Positions 1-5,356 are shown, numbered from the stretch's first letter. The stretch is 7,278 nt of DNA from Beijerinckiaceae bacterium (GCA_947458675.1 CANHAW010000098.1:1-7278), one strand, 5' to 3'. The notes: generated from the sequence alone by a model not told the origin. A program made the numbers and translations.

Positions 1-257
1 AAGATCTTGTAATGCCGCCGCTGGGCATCTTCTGTCCAGAAGGCGATGATTGTTTCAAGTGGCGGGCAGCCGGGCAGCGAGCATTCGAGCTCATTGACCA
101 TGACCACATCATCGGGGCCCAGCTTGAACCGGTCACGCACATAGGCTTTCACCCGAGCAATGGCGGCGCGGTTGCCTTCCGGGCGCTGGCGAATGCCGAG
201 CTTCATCGAGCGCCCGTCCCGTCTTTGCTGCATTGCAACATCGCCCGATCGATCCAT
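1..257 (-). CDS. Partial small conserved protein with ECSLPGCPPLET motif (3' end outside window)
   Basis: An uninterrupted minus-strand frame runs from an ATG at 257 off the left edge, giving 85 complete residues. The sequence looks like real protein: a basic N-terminus, a helix-like stretch RVKAYVRDRFKLGPDD (36-50), then VNELECSLPGCPPLET (54-69) and IIAFWTEDAQRRHYKI (70-85). Two cysteines (C59, C64) bracket a Pro/Gly turn. From memory this matches a family of roughly 100-residue proteins common in Hyphomicrobiales, usually called hypothetical and sometimes annotated as nitrate-reductase-like; no function is established to my knowledge. The start is uncertain. An in-frame ATG lies upstream at 287, and internal ATGs lie at codons 9 and 18; none has a strong ribosome binding site. 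It is divergent from the alcohol dehydrogenase with about 100 bp between them. I am fairly sure it is a gene and unsure of its role. Confidence 0.72.
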   Translation of the reverse strand, partial: MDRSGDVAMQQRRDGRSMKLGIRQRPEGNRAAIARVKAYVRDRFKLGPDDVVMVNELECSLPGCPPLETIIAFWTEDAQRRHYKI

Positions 258-300
258 CTTCTCTTTTGGCACGGTCGCGGATTTCATTGGCTTTATCCGC

Positions 301-330
301 TTGACCGCGCCTCCGCGCGCAAGATACGAA
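301..330 (+). promoter_or_regulatory. Candidate sigma-70 promoter for the alcohol dehydrogenase
   Basis: TTGACC at 301-306 is a good alphaproteobacterial -35 match. After an 18 bp spacer, TACGAA at 325-330 is a weak -10 match. Transcription from here would give a leader of roughly 20 nt carrying the ribosome binding site before the ATG at 360. This is an inference from position and consensus only. Confidence 0.35.
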
Positions 331-345
331 AGCCCCACATACAAC

Positions 346-353
346 GAAAGGGG
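346..353 (+). promoter_or_regulatory. Ribosome binding site setting the ATG at 360
   Basis: GAAAGGGG lies six bases before the ATG at 360. The same frame is open back to an ATG at 12, but that start has no comparable site, and the extra 116 residues are antisense to the leftward gene. The site therefore decides in favour of 360. Confidence 0.75.
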
Positions 354-359
354 AATATC

Positions 360-1472
360 ATGGCGGAAAAGGTTCTTGCTTCGGTGAAAACAGGCGCGAG
401 CAAGCTCGAGCTCCGTGAATTCCCTATGCCGGAGATTCCGGTCGATGGCGCCTTGATGAAGATGGAAGTCGCCGGCATTTGCGGCACGGACGTCAAAATG
501 TTCAAGGATCCGCTCAAGGGCGGTCCGGTCATCATGGGCCATGAGAACATCGGCTATATCGCCAAGGCCGGCCGCGAATTCACCAACCGCAAGGGTTTTA
601 AGGAAGGCGACCTCGTCTTCGTTGAGCACTATGTGTCCTGCGGCAAGTGCGAATGGTGCCATCTCGGCCAGTATCGCCACTGCGAATCAACCGACTGGCG
701 CTACAATCCGAACGGCATCCGCTACGGCTACACGACCTGCGATAATCCTCCGCACCTCTGGGGCGGCTTTGCGCAATATGTCTATCTGCCGTGGAATTCG
801 GTCGTCCACCACGTGCCCAAGGGCGTCACGCCCGAACTCGCCGGTCTCGTCACCCCGATGGCCAATGGCATTGAATGGGCGCTGATGGATTGCGGCGTCG
901 GTTATAATTCGACCGTGCTCATTCAGGGCCCCGGCCAGCAGGGCCTGTCGCAGACCATCGCCTGCAAGCAGGCTGGTGCCTCGCTGATCATCGTCACCGG
1001 CACCAACAAGGACAAGGCGCGTCTCGACTGCGCCAAGATCATGGGCGCCGATTACGTCATCAACGTGCAGGAAGAAGATCCGCTGCAGCGGATCAACGAG
1101 ATCACCGGCGGCAAGGGCGTCGATGTCGTGCTCGATTGCACGGCGGGCGCTGGCACGGCTCCGATCCTGCTCGGCATCGAAGCCATGAAGCGCAAGGGTG
1201 GCACGATGATCATCCAGGGCGAAATGGCCGACTTCCCGAACTTCCCCGTCGGCAAGATGACGGTGAAATATATCACGCTGAAATCGGCACGCGGCCACAG
1301 CTACAAGGCTTGCGAACTGGCGCTCCAGCAGCTGGCTTCGGACCGCTTCCCGATCAGCATGATGACGACGCATCGCTACGGGCTGAAAGATGCCGAATAT
1401 GCGATCAAGTCGGTCGGCGGCATGGGCGCGCCCGACGTCATCCACGTCTCGCTGATGCCCTGGATGGAATGA
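360..1472 (+). CDS. Zinc-dependent alcohol dehydrogenase (MDR superfamily)
   Basis: A 370-residue cytoplasmic medium-chain dehydrogenase, predicted to oxidise an alcohol or polyol (or reduce the carbonyl) with a nicotinamide cofactor. The GroES-like catalytic domain has C41 in GICGTD and H61-E62 in GHEN as likely catalytic-zinc ligands, and C94, C97, C100 and C108 as the four structural-zinc cysteines. The Rossmann part begins with GPGQQG (190-195). The position where NAD-preferring relatives carry an Asp after the second strand reads VTGTNK (212-217), so NADP use is possible. A substrate cannot be named; the aromatic insert around 113-134 (WRYNPNGIRYGY onward) and the LPWNSVVHHVP stretch (143-153) may help define the subfamily. 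The ATG at 360 is chosen because GAAAGGGG precedes it and the length is normal for the family. It is transcribed alone, divergent from the partial gene at 1-257, and ends at a strong terminator. Confidence 0.93.
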   Translation: MAEKVLASVKTGASKLELREFPMPEIPVDGALMKMEVAGICGTDVKMFKDPLKGGPVIMGHENIGYIAKAGREFTNRKGFKEGDLVFVEHYVSCGKCEWCHLGQYRHCESTDWRYNPNGIRYGYTTCDNPPHLWGGFAQYVYLPWNSVVHHVPKGVTPELAGLVTPMANGIEWALMDCGVGYNSTVLIQGPGQQGLSQTIACKQAGASLIIVTGTNKDKARLDCAKIMGADYVINVQEEDPLQRINEITGGKGVDVVLDCTAGAGTAPILLGIEAMKRKGGTMIIQGEMADFPNFPVGKMTVKYITLKSARGHSYKACELALQQLASDRFPISMMTTHRYGLKDAEYAIKSVGGMGAPDVIHVSLMPWME

Positions 1473-1498
1473 TCCACCGGCACACAGGCTGAAACATG

Positions 1499-1528
1499 CG
1501 GGCGCCCTTTGGGGCGCCCGTTTTTTTT
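1499..1528 (+). terminator. Rho-independent terminator of the alcohol dehydrogenase
   Basis: A perfect 9 bp stem, CGGGCGCCC (1499-1507) and GGGCGCCCG (1512-1520), with loop TTTG is followed by eight T residues (1521-1528). It lies 26 bases after the stop at 1472. The T run also supplies part of the stop codon (TAA, 1529-1527) of the convergent minus-strand gene. Read on the minus strand the hairpin is preceded by A residues and not followed by T residues, so it should act only rightward. Confidence 0.93.
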
Positions 1529-1787
1529 AGCGCGTGTGTCGCGGGTAGGGTGCGGGCACGAGTTTTTGCTTGCGCCGGATTTTTTGCGACGGCGGATTGC
1601 CAAGGGCATTGGGGCCAAGCTGATGCGGATAGGGCGTGGGCACGAGATATTGCTGTTTTGCCGTCGGCGGCGCGACAAGCAAACGTGCACCATCATTGCC
1701 TGAGGGATAGGGCGCAGGGATCAGCTGTTGCTGGGCCATGGCTGGTCCTGCAAGTCCCAGAGCTGCAATCAGGGCGAAGCGGCGCAT
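1527..1787 (-). CDS. Small secreted protein with three L-[IV]-P-[AT]-P-Y-P motifs
   Basis: An 86-residue product from the ATG at 1787. MRRFALIAALGLAGPAMA (1-18) is a textbook Sec signal peptide ending in AMA, so the mature protein begins around Q19 and is only about 68 residues. It carries three near-identical motifs: LIPAPYP (22-28), LVPTPYP (48-54) and LVPAPYP (76-82). The units are 26 and 28 residues apart, each preceded by Gln- or Lys-rich residues, and the last is near the C-terminus. The linkers are basic and Pro-rich, with no cysteines, so it is probably unstructured. I do not recognise the family. The frame is open upstream to 1940, but that part overlaps the neighbour's 3' end and would bury the signal peptide. 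It is 43 bp downstream of the membrane-anchored gene and probably cotranscribed with it; its own ribosome binding site is weak. Confidence 0.8.
   Translation of the reverse strand: MRRFALIAALGLAGPAMAQQQLIPAPYPSGNDGARLLVAPPTAKQQYLVPTPYPHQLGPNALGNPPSQKIRRKQKLVPAPYPRHTR
1542..1724 (-). repeat. Three 21-bp imperfect repeats encoding the LVPAPYP motifs
   Basis: Units at 1542-1562, 1626-1646 and 1704-1724 encode the three heptapeptides. The first two agree at 18 of 21 bases and the third is more diverged. All three are in the same orientation and frame, spaced 84 and 78 bp apart. The spacing and conservation suggest internal duplication followed by selection on the motif. Confidence 0.75.
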
Positions 1788-1830
1788 GGATCGAATATAG
1801 ACATGGCGCGCGCCGAATTCGAGATGCGCT

Positions 1831-2472
1831 CTATTGTTCTTGCGCGAGTGCGTCGAGCGCGGCCTTGGCCTCGGTGACGCCGCCCTGCAAGGCTTGTTCA
1901 TAAAGATTGCGCGCCATGGGAACATCGCCGCGCAGGCCAACCACCTTGCTTTGGCGCAACACCTGCGGATCGTAGCTTTGCGCGAGAATATAGGCGGCCT
2001 TGGCGTTTTTCTCGCGCACGAGACGGTTGAGAATGGCGCGTGCTGCGCCGATATCGCCTTGCCGCAGCAGGCCGGTAACGCGACTGAGCAAGACGTCCTG
2101 TTCGGCGGCGGACATGGTGGGTGCCGACATGGTGGGCGCCGGCATGGGGGGTGGTTGCGCCGGCAGCGGGTCGAGCCGCGCCACTTGCTGCTGTTCTGCT
2201 TCTTTCACGGGCGGCAGATTGGCGATCTGGATCGCCATGGCCTCGGCAAGTCTTTTCTCGGCCGATGCGCGCGCCGCTTCAGTTTGCGCAAGGTCGCGCG
2301 GCGGTGTCGGATTTTCATGCAGCAGGCTCAGGCCTGCCGGATCGCCCTTCATATGCGTGAAAGCGACGCCGGCAACGACAGCCAGCGTCGACAGGCCGAT
2401 GATGGAGGCGGAGAGAATCCGCGCTCCGCCATCGCGGCCCTTTTTGCCTTGTCTGTTTGCGGCCCCTGACAT
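1831..2472 (-). CDS. Membrane-anchored protein with TPR/Sel1-like C-terminal part, hypothetical
   Basis: A 213-residue protein. The N-terminus is basic and followed by one hydrophobic segment (about 19-38), which fits an inner-membrane anchor with the rest in the periplasm. Residues 60-100 are Ala/Glu/Gln-rich and probably helical or coiled-coil. A Pro/Met-rich linker (102-122) contains a duplicated APTMS unit. Residues 124-213 form short helices of tetratricopeptide/Sel1 type, including LLRQGDIGAARAILNRLV (135-152), AAYILAQSYDP (159-169) and ARNLYEQALQGG (187-198). Such repeats usually mediate protein contacts, and no catalytic motif is seen. GAGGG, overlapping the stop of the upstream TAXI gene, sits seven bases before the ATG at 2472. 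Only 10 bp separate the two genes, so cotranscription is very likely. Similar proteins are common as hypothetical proteins in Hyphomicrobiales. Confidence 0.85.
   Translation of the reverse strand: MSGAANRQGKKGRDGGARILSASIIGLSTLAVVAGVAFTHMKGDPAGLSLLHENPTPPRDLAQTEAARASAEKRLAEAMAIQIANLPPVKEAEQQQVARLDPLPAQPPPMPAPTMSAPTMSAAEQDVLLSRVTGLLRQGDIGAARAILNRLVREKNAKAAYILAQSYDPQVLRQSKVVGLRGDVPMARNLYEQALQGGVTEAKAALDALAQEQ
2111..2155 (-). repeat. 15-bp tandem repeat encoding the APTMS units
   Basis: Copies at 2111-2125 and 2126-2140 differ at one base. A third, degraded copy occupies 2141-2155. The unit is a multiple of three, so copy-number change by slippage would only lengthen or shorten the Pro/Met linker of the membrane-anchored protein. 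Confidence 0.7.
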
Positions 2473-2482
2473 GGAAATGCCC

Positions 2483-3604
2483 TCACTGGGTTGATTGGCG
2501 CCCGCGCCAAGTCATGAAGTCGCGGAACAAGCGTTCGCGCTCCGTCGGGCTCAGTGCTTTGCCGCCTTGCGATTGCACAAGAAAGGCGTCGAAATTTTTC
2601 CGCTCAGCACCAGAGAGCGATGCCGATGCGACCGCCTGCAGCGCATTTTCTGCCAGCACTGAGCGCGACCATCCGGGCACTTCCGCCGCGAGATTGACCT
2701 CGCGCCATTTGGGATGAAACGGCGCCTGCTGAAAGCGGTCGAATTTCGAGAACAAAGCATTGGTGAATTTTTGCAGGCGCTGCCAGCGATCGCTGTTGCG
2801 CGGCCAGTTGAACACTGCAAGCACGGTGGGAACAGCAATGGTCTCGATCGTCTCGCCCTTCTGCACCAGCGTCGGATAATCCGTATTTGTCAGCTCGCCA
2901 TAGGCGTAAATATCATCGAAAACATTCGTGCCTCGAACGGGCAGGAAATGGAGTCCTGAATCGGGCTTGATGTTGGAAAAATAATCGACTGGCTTGCCGA
3001 CCACGCGCACCAGCGCGGCAATCTCGCCGCGGCGCAATTGCTCAAGCCCGGCCGTGTGGTCGATGAGCATGGGCTCGATTGCAATGTCGAGCCGCTGGAA
3101 AACGATTGGTCCGGTCAGCGCAGCTGAATTGCCTGGCGGGCCGAAACTTACTTTCTTGCCGCGCAAGTCGTCGATGGATTTCACATCCGTGCGCGCCAGA
3201 ATATGCAGCTCCGTCGTGTACAGGCGCATCAGATAAGAGATGCGCGCTTGAAGATTGGGAATCTTTTTCTGTGTGCGAAAATATTCGAGCACGTCGGACT
3301 GCGTGAAGGCCACATCGACGCCGCGCAGATACAGCAGATCCTCGACATTGGAGGCTGCGCCATAGGCAAGAAAGGGCAGAACGCGCAGATCATCGCCATC
3401 ATCGAGCACACGGGCGATCTCTGCAGCAAAGCGCGGATAGAGGCCCTCAAGCTGGCCGGAGGCAACGCCGACCGTCCAAGCGTTCTTCCGGTTGCGGATG
3501 GTATTTTCCGCCTCCGTTCCGCGCGATGGTTTGCTGGGCTGCCCCAGCGCAAACGCGCCAGGCAAAACAGCCAGGCAGAGCGCAAGCAGGACTGCTCGAA
3601 ACAT
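2483..3604 (-). CDS. TAXI family TRAP transporter solute-binding protein
   Basis: A 373-residue periplasmic binding protein of the TAXI type, which normally delivers an organic acid to a TRAP transporter with a fused DctQM membrane protein. Residues 1-19 (MFRAVLLALCLAVLPGAFA) form a signal peptide. The mature part starts with WTVGVASGQLEGLYPRFAAE (43-62). It contains VDVAFTQSDVLEYF (96-109), the family's QSDV signature, and VSFGPPGNSAALTG (152-165), the usual ligand-loop region. The tail IETIAVPTVLAVFN (253-266) and the long C-terminal helices also fit. GGTGGAG (3618-3612) lies seven bases before the ATG. No membrane subunit is next to it; the following genes are the TPR-like protein and the small secreted protein. 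It may therefore act with a distant transporter or have been co-opted as a ligand sensor. The family call is confident; the ligand is unknown. Confidence 0.88.
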   Translation of the reverse strand: MFRAVLLALCLAVLPGAFALGQPSKPSRGTEAENTIRNRKNAWTVGVASGQLEGLYPRFAAEIARVLDDGDDLRVLPFLAYGAASNVEDLLYLRGVDVAFTQSDVLEYFRTQKKIPNLQARISYLMRLYTTELHILARTDVKSIDDLRGKKVSFGPPGNSAALTGPIVFQRLDIAIEPMLIDHTAGLEQLRRGEIAALVRVVGKPVDYFSNIKPDSGLHFLPVRGTNVFDDIYAYGELTNTDYPTLVQKGETIETIAVPTVLAVFNWPRNSDRWQRLQKFTNALFSKFDRFQQAPFHPKWREVNLAAEVPGWSRSVLAENALQAVASASLSGAERKNFDAFLVQSQGGKALSPTERERLFRDFMTWRGRQSTQ

Positions 3605-3633
3605 GTGAAAACTCCACCATCTGCCAGAATTGT

Positions 3634-3697
3634 GCTGCCTCGTTGCAGCCCGGTCGTAGCGCCCAATGGCTCTTTCATTCGGGCAAAATCACGACCG
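3634..3697. promoter_or_regulatory. Two adjacent stem-loops in the divergent intergenic region
   Basis: Stem-loop A is nested. The outer arms CGGTCGT (3651-3657) and ACGACCG (3691-3697) are perfect over 7 bp. Inside them GCCCAATG (3661-3668) pairs with CATT-C-GGGC (3676-3684), 8 bp with one bulged C, across loop GCTCTTT. Stem-loop B is GCTGC (3634-3638) with GCAGC (3645-3649), loop of six, one base away from A. Neither is followed by a T run on either strand, so these are not classic terminators. On the minus strand they would lie in the leader of the TAXI gene, 16 bases upstream of its ribosome binding site. They could be an RNA element or operator sites; a known riboswitch class is not recognised. 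Confidence 0.45.
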
Positions 3698-3776
3698 AAA
3701 AAGGCCGAAGTTAAAGCTAAGTAATTGCAAAGAAGACATAATTCCGTGCGAAGGTTGGCTCGTCGAAAGTCAGAAC

Positions 3777-3780
3777 GGAG
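3777..3780 (+). promoter_or_regulatory. Ribosome binding site setting the ATG at 3788
   Basis: GGAG is followed by seven bases and then the ATG at 3788. The frame is open back to a TTG at 3725, but that start would put 21 mostly basic residues ahead of the twin-arginine signal. The site supports 3788. Confidence 0.7.
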
Positions 3781-3787
3781 CGCTTTC

Positions 3788-4801
3788 ATGCTGCACAGAC
3801 CGTCGCGCCGCGCCCTGCTTGCAGGGGCTGGCATTTCGCTTTTCGCCATAGGATCACCGCGCGCGCAGGTAGCTTGGCAAGCGAAGCAATATGTCAATCA
3901 GCCGGTGGGCAGTCCGTTGTTCACGGCCTTGACGGATATTTGGGCGGCGGTGCGCACGCAGACCAAAGGTCGGCTCGATGTCACAGTCTATCCACAAAAC
4001 AACAATCTGCCCGGTTCCGATCCTGCAGCGCTGAAATTGCTGCAGGCTGGCGAGCTTGAGTTTTTTGCTTTGATGGGCGGCCTGTTATCTGCAGCTGTCC
4101 CGGCGATGGATGTGCAGGGTCTGCCTTTCGCCTTCCGCTCCATCAAACAGGTCTATGCTTTGGATGATGGTCCGCTCGGACGCTATCTCGACAGCGAATG
4201 CACGGCGCGTGGCATTCATCGCATGTCGCATGGTCTGTTCCAGAATGGCTTTCGCCAGATGAACATGCGCGAGAGAGCGATCCATAAAGTCGATGATCTG
4301 GCAGGCCAGAAAATCCGTGTGCCGGATGGCGAAATGTTCCGCGACTTTTTTCGTACGCTCGGTGCTGAGCCGGTCTCACTCAATATCGACCAGCTTTATG
4401 CCGCGCTGAAAGAGGGGCGGGTCGATGGTCAGGAAAATCCGCTCGTCATCGCCGAGACGAACAAGCTCTATGAGGTGACGAAATATATTTCCATGACCGA
4501 TCACATGTGGTCGGGCTTCAACATGATCGCCAACCGGAAATATTGGTCGGGACTGCCGGAGGATATCCGCCGCATTGTCGGAAAAAACGTGACGAAACAT
4601 GTCGATCTGCAGCGCCAGGCGACGGATGATCTCAATCGGCGCTTGGAAACAAAGCTGGTCGAGCGCGGCATGGCGATCAACAAAGCCGATCGCGCCTCCT
4701 TTCGCGCCAAGCTGAAAGGCGATTTCTATCCGCGCTGGAAGAAACAGATCGGGACCAAGGCCTGGAGCCTCCTTGAGGAAGGCGCAGGTCGCATCGGCTG
4801 A
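3788..4801 (+). CDS. DctP family TRAP transporter solute-binding protein, Tat-like signal
   Basis: A 337-residue periplasmic binding protein of the TRAP DctP/TAXI-unrelated type, which captures a carboxylate for a DctQ-DctM transporter. The N-terminus RPSRRALLAGAGISLFAI (4-21) has twin arginines followed by a hydrophobic stretch and a likely cleavage near A26, so export by the Tat route is plausible. Family hallmarks in order are LKLLQAGELEFF (82-93), QGLPFAFRS (110-118), GQKIRVP (173-179), with R177 at the place of the carboxylate-binding arginine, and ALKEGRVDGQENP (206-218). The usual C-terminal helices end near 337. The length is normal and the frame intact. DctQ and DctM genes are absent: the next gene is convergent. 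It faces the TAXI gene across 183 bp, so the two binding proteins may share a regulator. The ligand cannot be told from sequence. Confidence 0.92.
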   Translation: MLHRPSRRALLAGAGISLFAIGSPRAQVAWQAKQYVNQPVGSPLFTALTDIWAAVRTQTKGRLDVTVYPQNNNLPGSDPAALKLLQAGELEFFALMGGLLSAAVPAMDVQGLPFAFRSIKQVYALDDGPLGRYLDSECTARGIHRMSHGLFQNGFRQMNMRERAIHKVDDLAGQKIRVPDGEMFRDFFRTLGAEPVSLNIDQLYAALKEGRVDGQENPLVIAETNKLYEVTKYISMTDHMWSGFNMIANRKYWSGLPEDIRRIVGKNVTKHVDLQRQATDDLNRRLETKLVERGMAINKADRASFRAKLKGDFYPRWKKQIGTKAWSLLEEGAGRIG

Positions 4802-4820
4802 TCGCAAGCGGTAACCCGCT

Positions 4821-4846
4821 CCCTCTCCCGTCGATGCGGGAGAGGG
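4821..4846. terminator. Perfect 10-bp stem-loop between convergent genes
   Basis: CCCTCTCCCG (4821-4830) and CGGGAGAGGG (4837-4846) form a perfect stem with loop TCGATG. It sits between the stop of the DctP gene (4801) and the stop of the convergent RlpA-like gene (4855). No T run follows on either side, so it is not a canonical intrinsic terminator, though it could stall or protect transcripts from both sides. The CCCTCTCCCG/CGGGAGAGGG pattern resembles a short intergenic palindrome repeated in many proteobacterial genomes, recalled from general knowledge. Confidence 0.55.
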
Positions 4847-4854
4847 GCTGTGCT

Positions 4855-5241
4855 TCAGCGTTGTGGTGGGTCTTGCGTGAGCGCTGCGAGGCGTTCGATG
4901 CGCACCTGCGCGACGCCCGCATTGCGCATGCCGATGACGTCGGCAGCACCGGCTGAAAGGTCGATGATGCGCCCGCCGGTGAAAGGCCCGCGATCGTTCA
5001 CGGTCACGAAGACGCTGCGCTGATTGGCGAGATTGGTGACGCGCAGGCGCGTGCCGAAGGGCAGGCTGCGATGCGCGGCGGTCAAACCACCGGGATTGAA
5101 TTTGGCGCCGCTCGCTGTGCGCGCACCGTGGGAATAAAAGGATGCTTTACCCGTCCAGCTCGACGCATGGGCGGCTCCCTCAAGAGCAAGGGAGGCGATG
5201 GAAGCGGCGGAAACCACAGCCGCGAACAAGATTGGTTTCAA
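4855..5241 (-). CDS. RlpA-like double-psi beta-barrel protein (septal ring lytic transglycosylase family)
   Basis: A 128-residue exported protein of the RlpA/DPBB type. Residues 1-26 are a signal peptide ending in AHA. The rest is almost entirely the barrel: GKASFYSHGARTASGAKFNP (31-50), LTAAHRSLPFGT (53-64), VTVNDRGPF (79-87) and GRIIDLSAGAADVIGM (90-105). H57 and D83 lie where RlpA enzymes carry residues needed to cleave peptidoglycan strands lacking stem peptides. There is no lipobox cysteine after the signal and no SPOR domain, so unlike E. coli RlpA it should be a soluble periplasmic protein not targeted to the septum by denuded glycan. The start is TTG at 5241: a TAA stop lies 45 bases upstream in frame, no ATG or GTG comes between, and GGAG sits five bases before the TTG. 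It is last in the leftward cluster, after a 115 bp gap. Confidence 0.9.
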   Translation of the reverse strand: MKPILFAAVVSAASIASLALEGAAHASSWTGKASFYSHGARTASGAKFNPGGLTAAHRSLPFGTRLRVTNLANQRSVFVTVNDRGPFTGGRIIDLSAGAADVIGMRNAGVAQVRIERLAALTQDPPQR

Positions 5242-5246
5242 TAGGG

Positions 5247-5250
5247 CTCC
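5247..5250 (-). promoter_or_regulatory. Ribosome binding site supporting a TTG start
   Basis: Read on the minus strand, GGAG is followed by CCCTA and then TTG at 5241. No ATG or GTG is available between the upstream in-frame stop and this codon, and the next candidate (GTG, codon 9) would cut into the signal peptide. Confidence 0.65.
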
Positions 5251-5307
5251 GGGGTTAGCTCCGACTTTGCTGTCGGCCCGGACTTACTGATGCTGCAGTG
5301 CGGCAAG

Positions 5308-5353
5308 AAAAAGGCGTGAGCCAGGCGTTATCACGGAATTGTGACAGCCTTTT
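5308..5353 (-). terminator. Candidate terminator or attenuator between the Inh-domain and RlpA-like genes
   Basis: On the minus strand AAAAGGC (5353-5347) can pair with GCCTTTT (5315-5309), which runs into a TTTTT tract (5312-5308), just after the stop at 5357. Inside lies a hairpin GTCAC-AATTCC-GTGA (inner arms 5344-5341 and 5334-5331). An alternative hairpin, CGTGA (5335-5331) with TCACG (5319-5315), shares the GTGA arm and directly precedes CCTTTTT. The two inner pairings exclude each other. A simple weak terminator is the modest reading; an attenuator is speculative. Confidence 0.4.
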
Positions 5354-5356
5354 CGG

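Noticed and set aside
12..359. N-terminal extension of the alcohol dehydrogenase frame to an ATG at 12
   Set aside because: It adds 116 residues with no dehydrogenase similarity, is antisense to the better-supported leftward gene, and lacks a ribosome binding site; the ATG at 360 has one.
687..1445. 252-residue open frame antisense to the alcohol dehydrogenase
   Set aside because: It is the mirror of a GC-rich gene, rich in His, Arg, Asp and Ala with no recognisable domain, while the plus strand has all zinc and cofactor motifs.
1542..1724. Repeats at regular spacing considered as a CRISPR-like array
   Set aside because: Only three 21-bp imperfect units, all in frame with a coding sequence that explains them; spacers are coding and there are no cas genes.
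1805..1814. GGCGCGCGCC palindrome upstream of the motif protein
   Set aside because: A 10-base GC-only palindrome is expected by chance in this composition and has no supporting context.
1834..2469. 211-residue plus-strand frame antisense to the TPR-like protein
   Set aside because: Its composition is typical of an antisense shadow; the minus frame has an anchor, helical repeats and a good ribosome binding site.
3725..3787. TTG start at 3725 for the DctP gene
   Set aside because: It would place 21 basic residues before the twin-arginine signal, and GGAG is correctly placed for the ATG at 3788.
3229..3897. 222-residue minus-strand frame crossing the divergent region and the TAXI 5' end
   Set aside because: It overlaps the TAXI gene out of frame and the DctP start antisense, with Cys/Met/Arg-rich composition and no domain.
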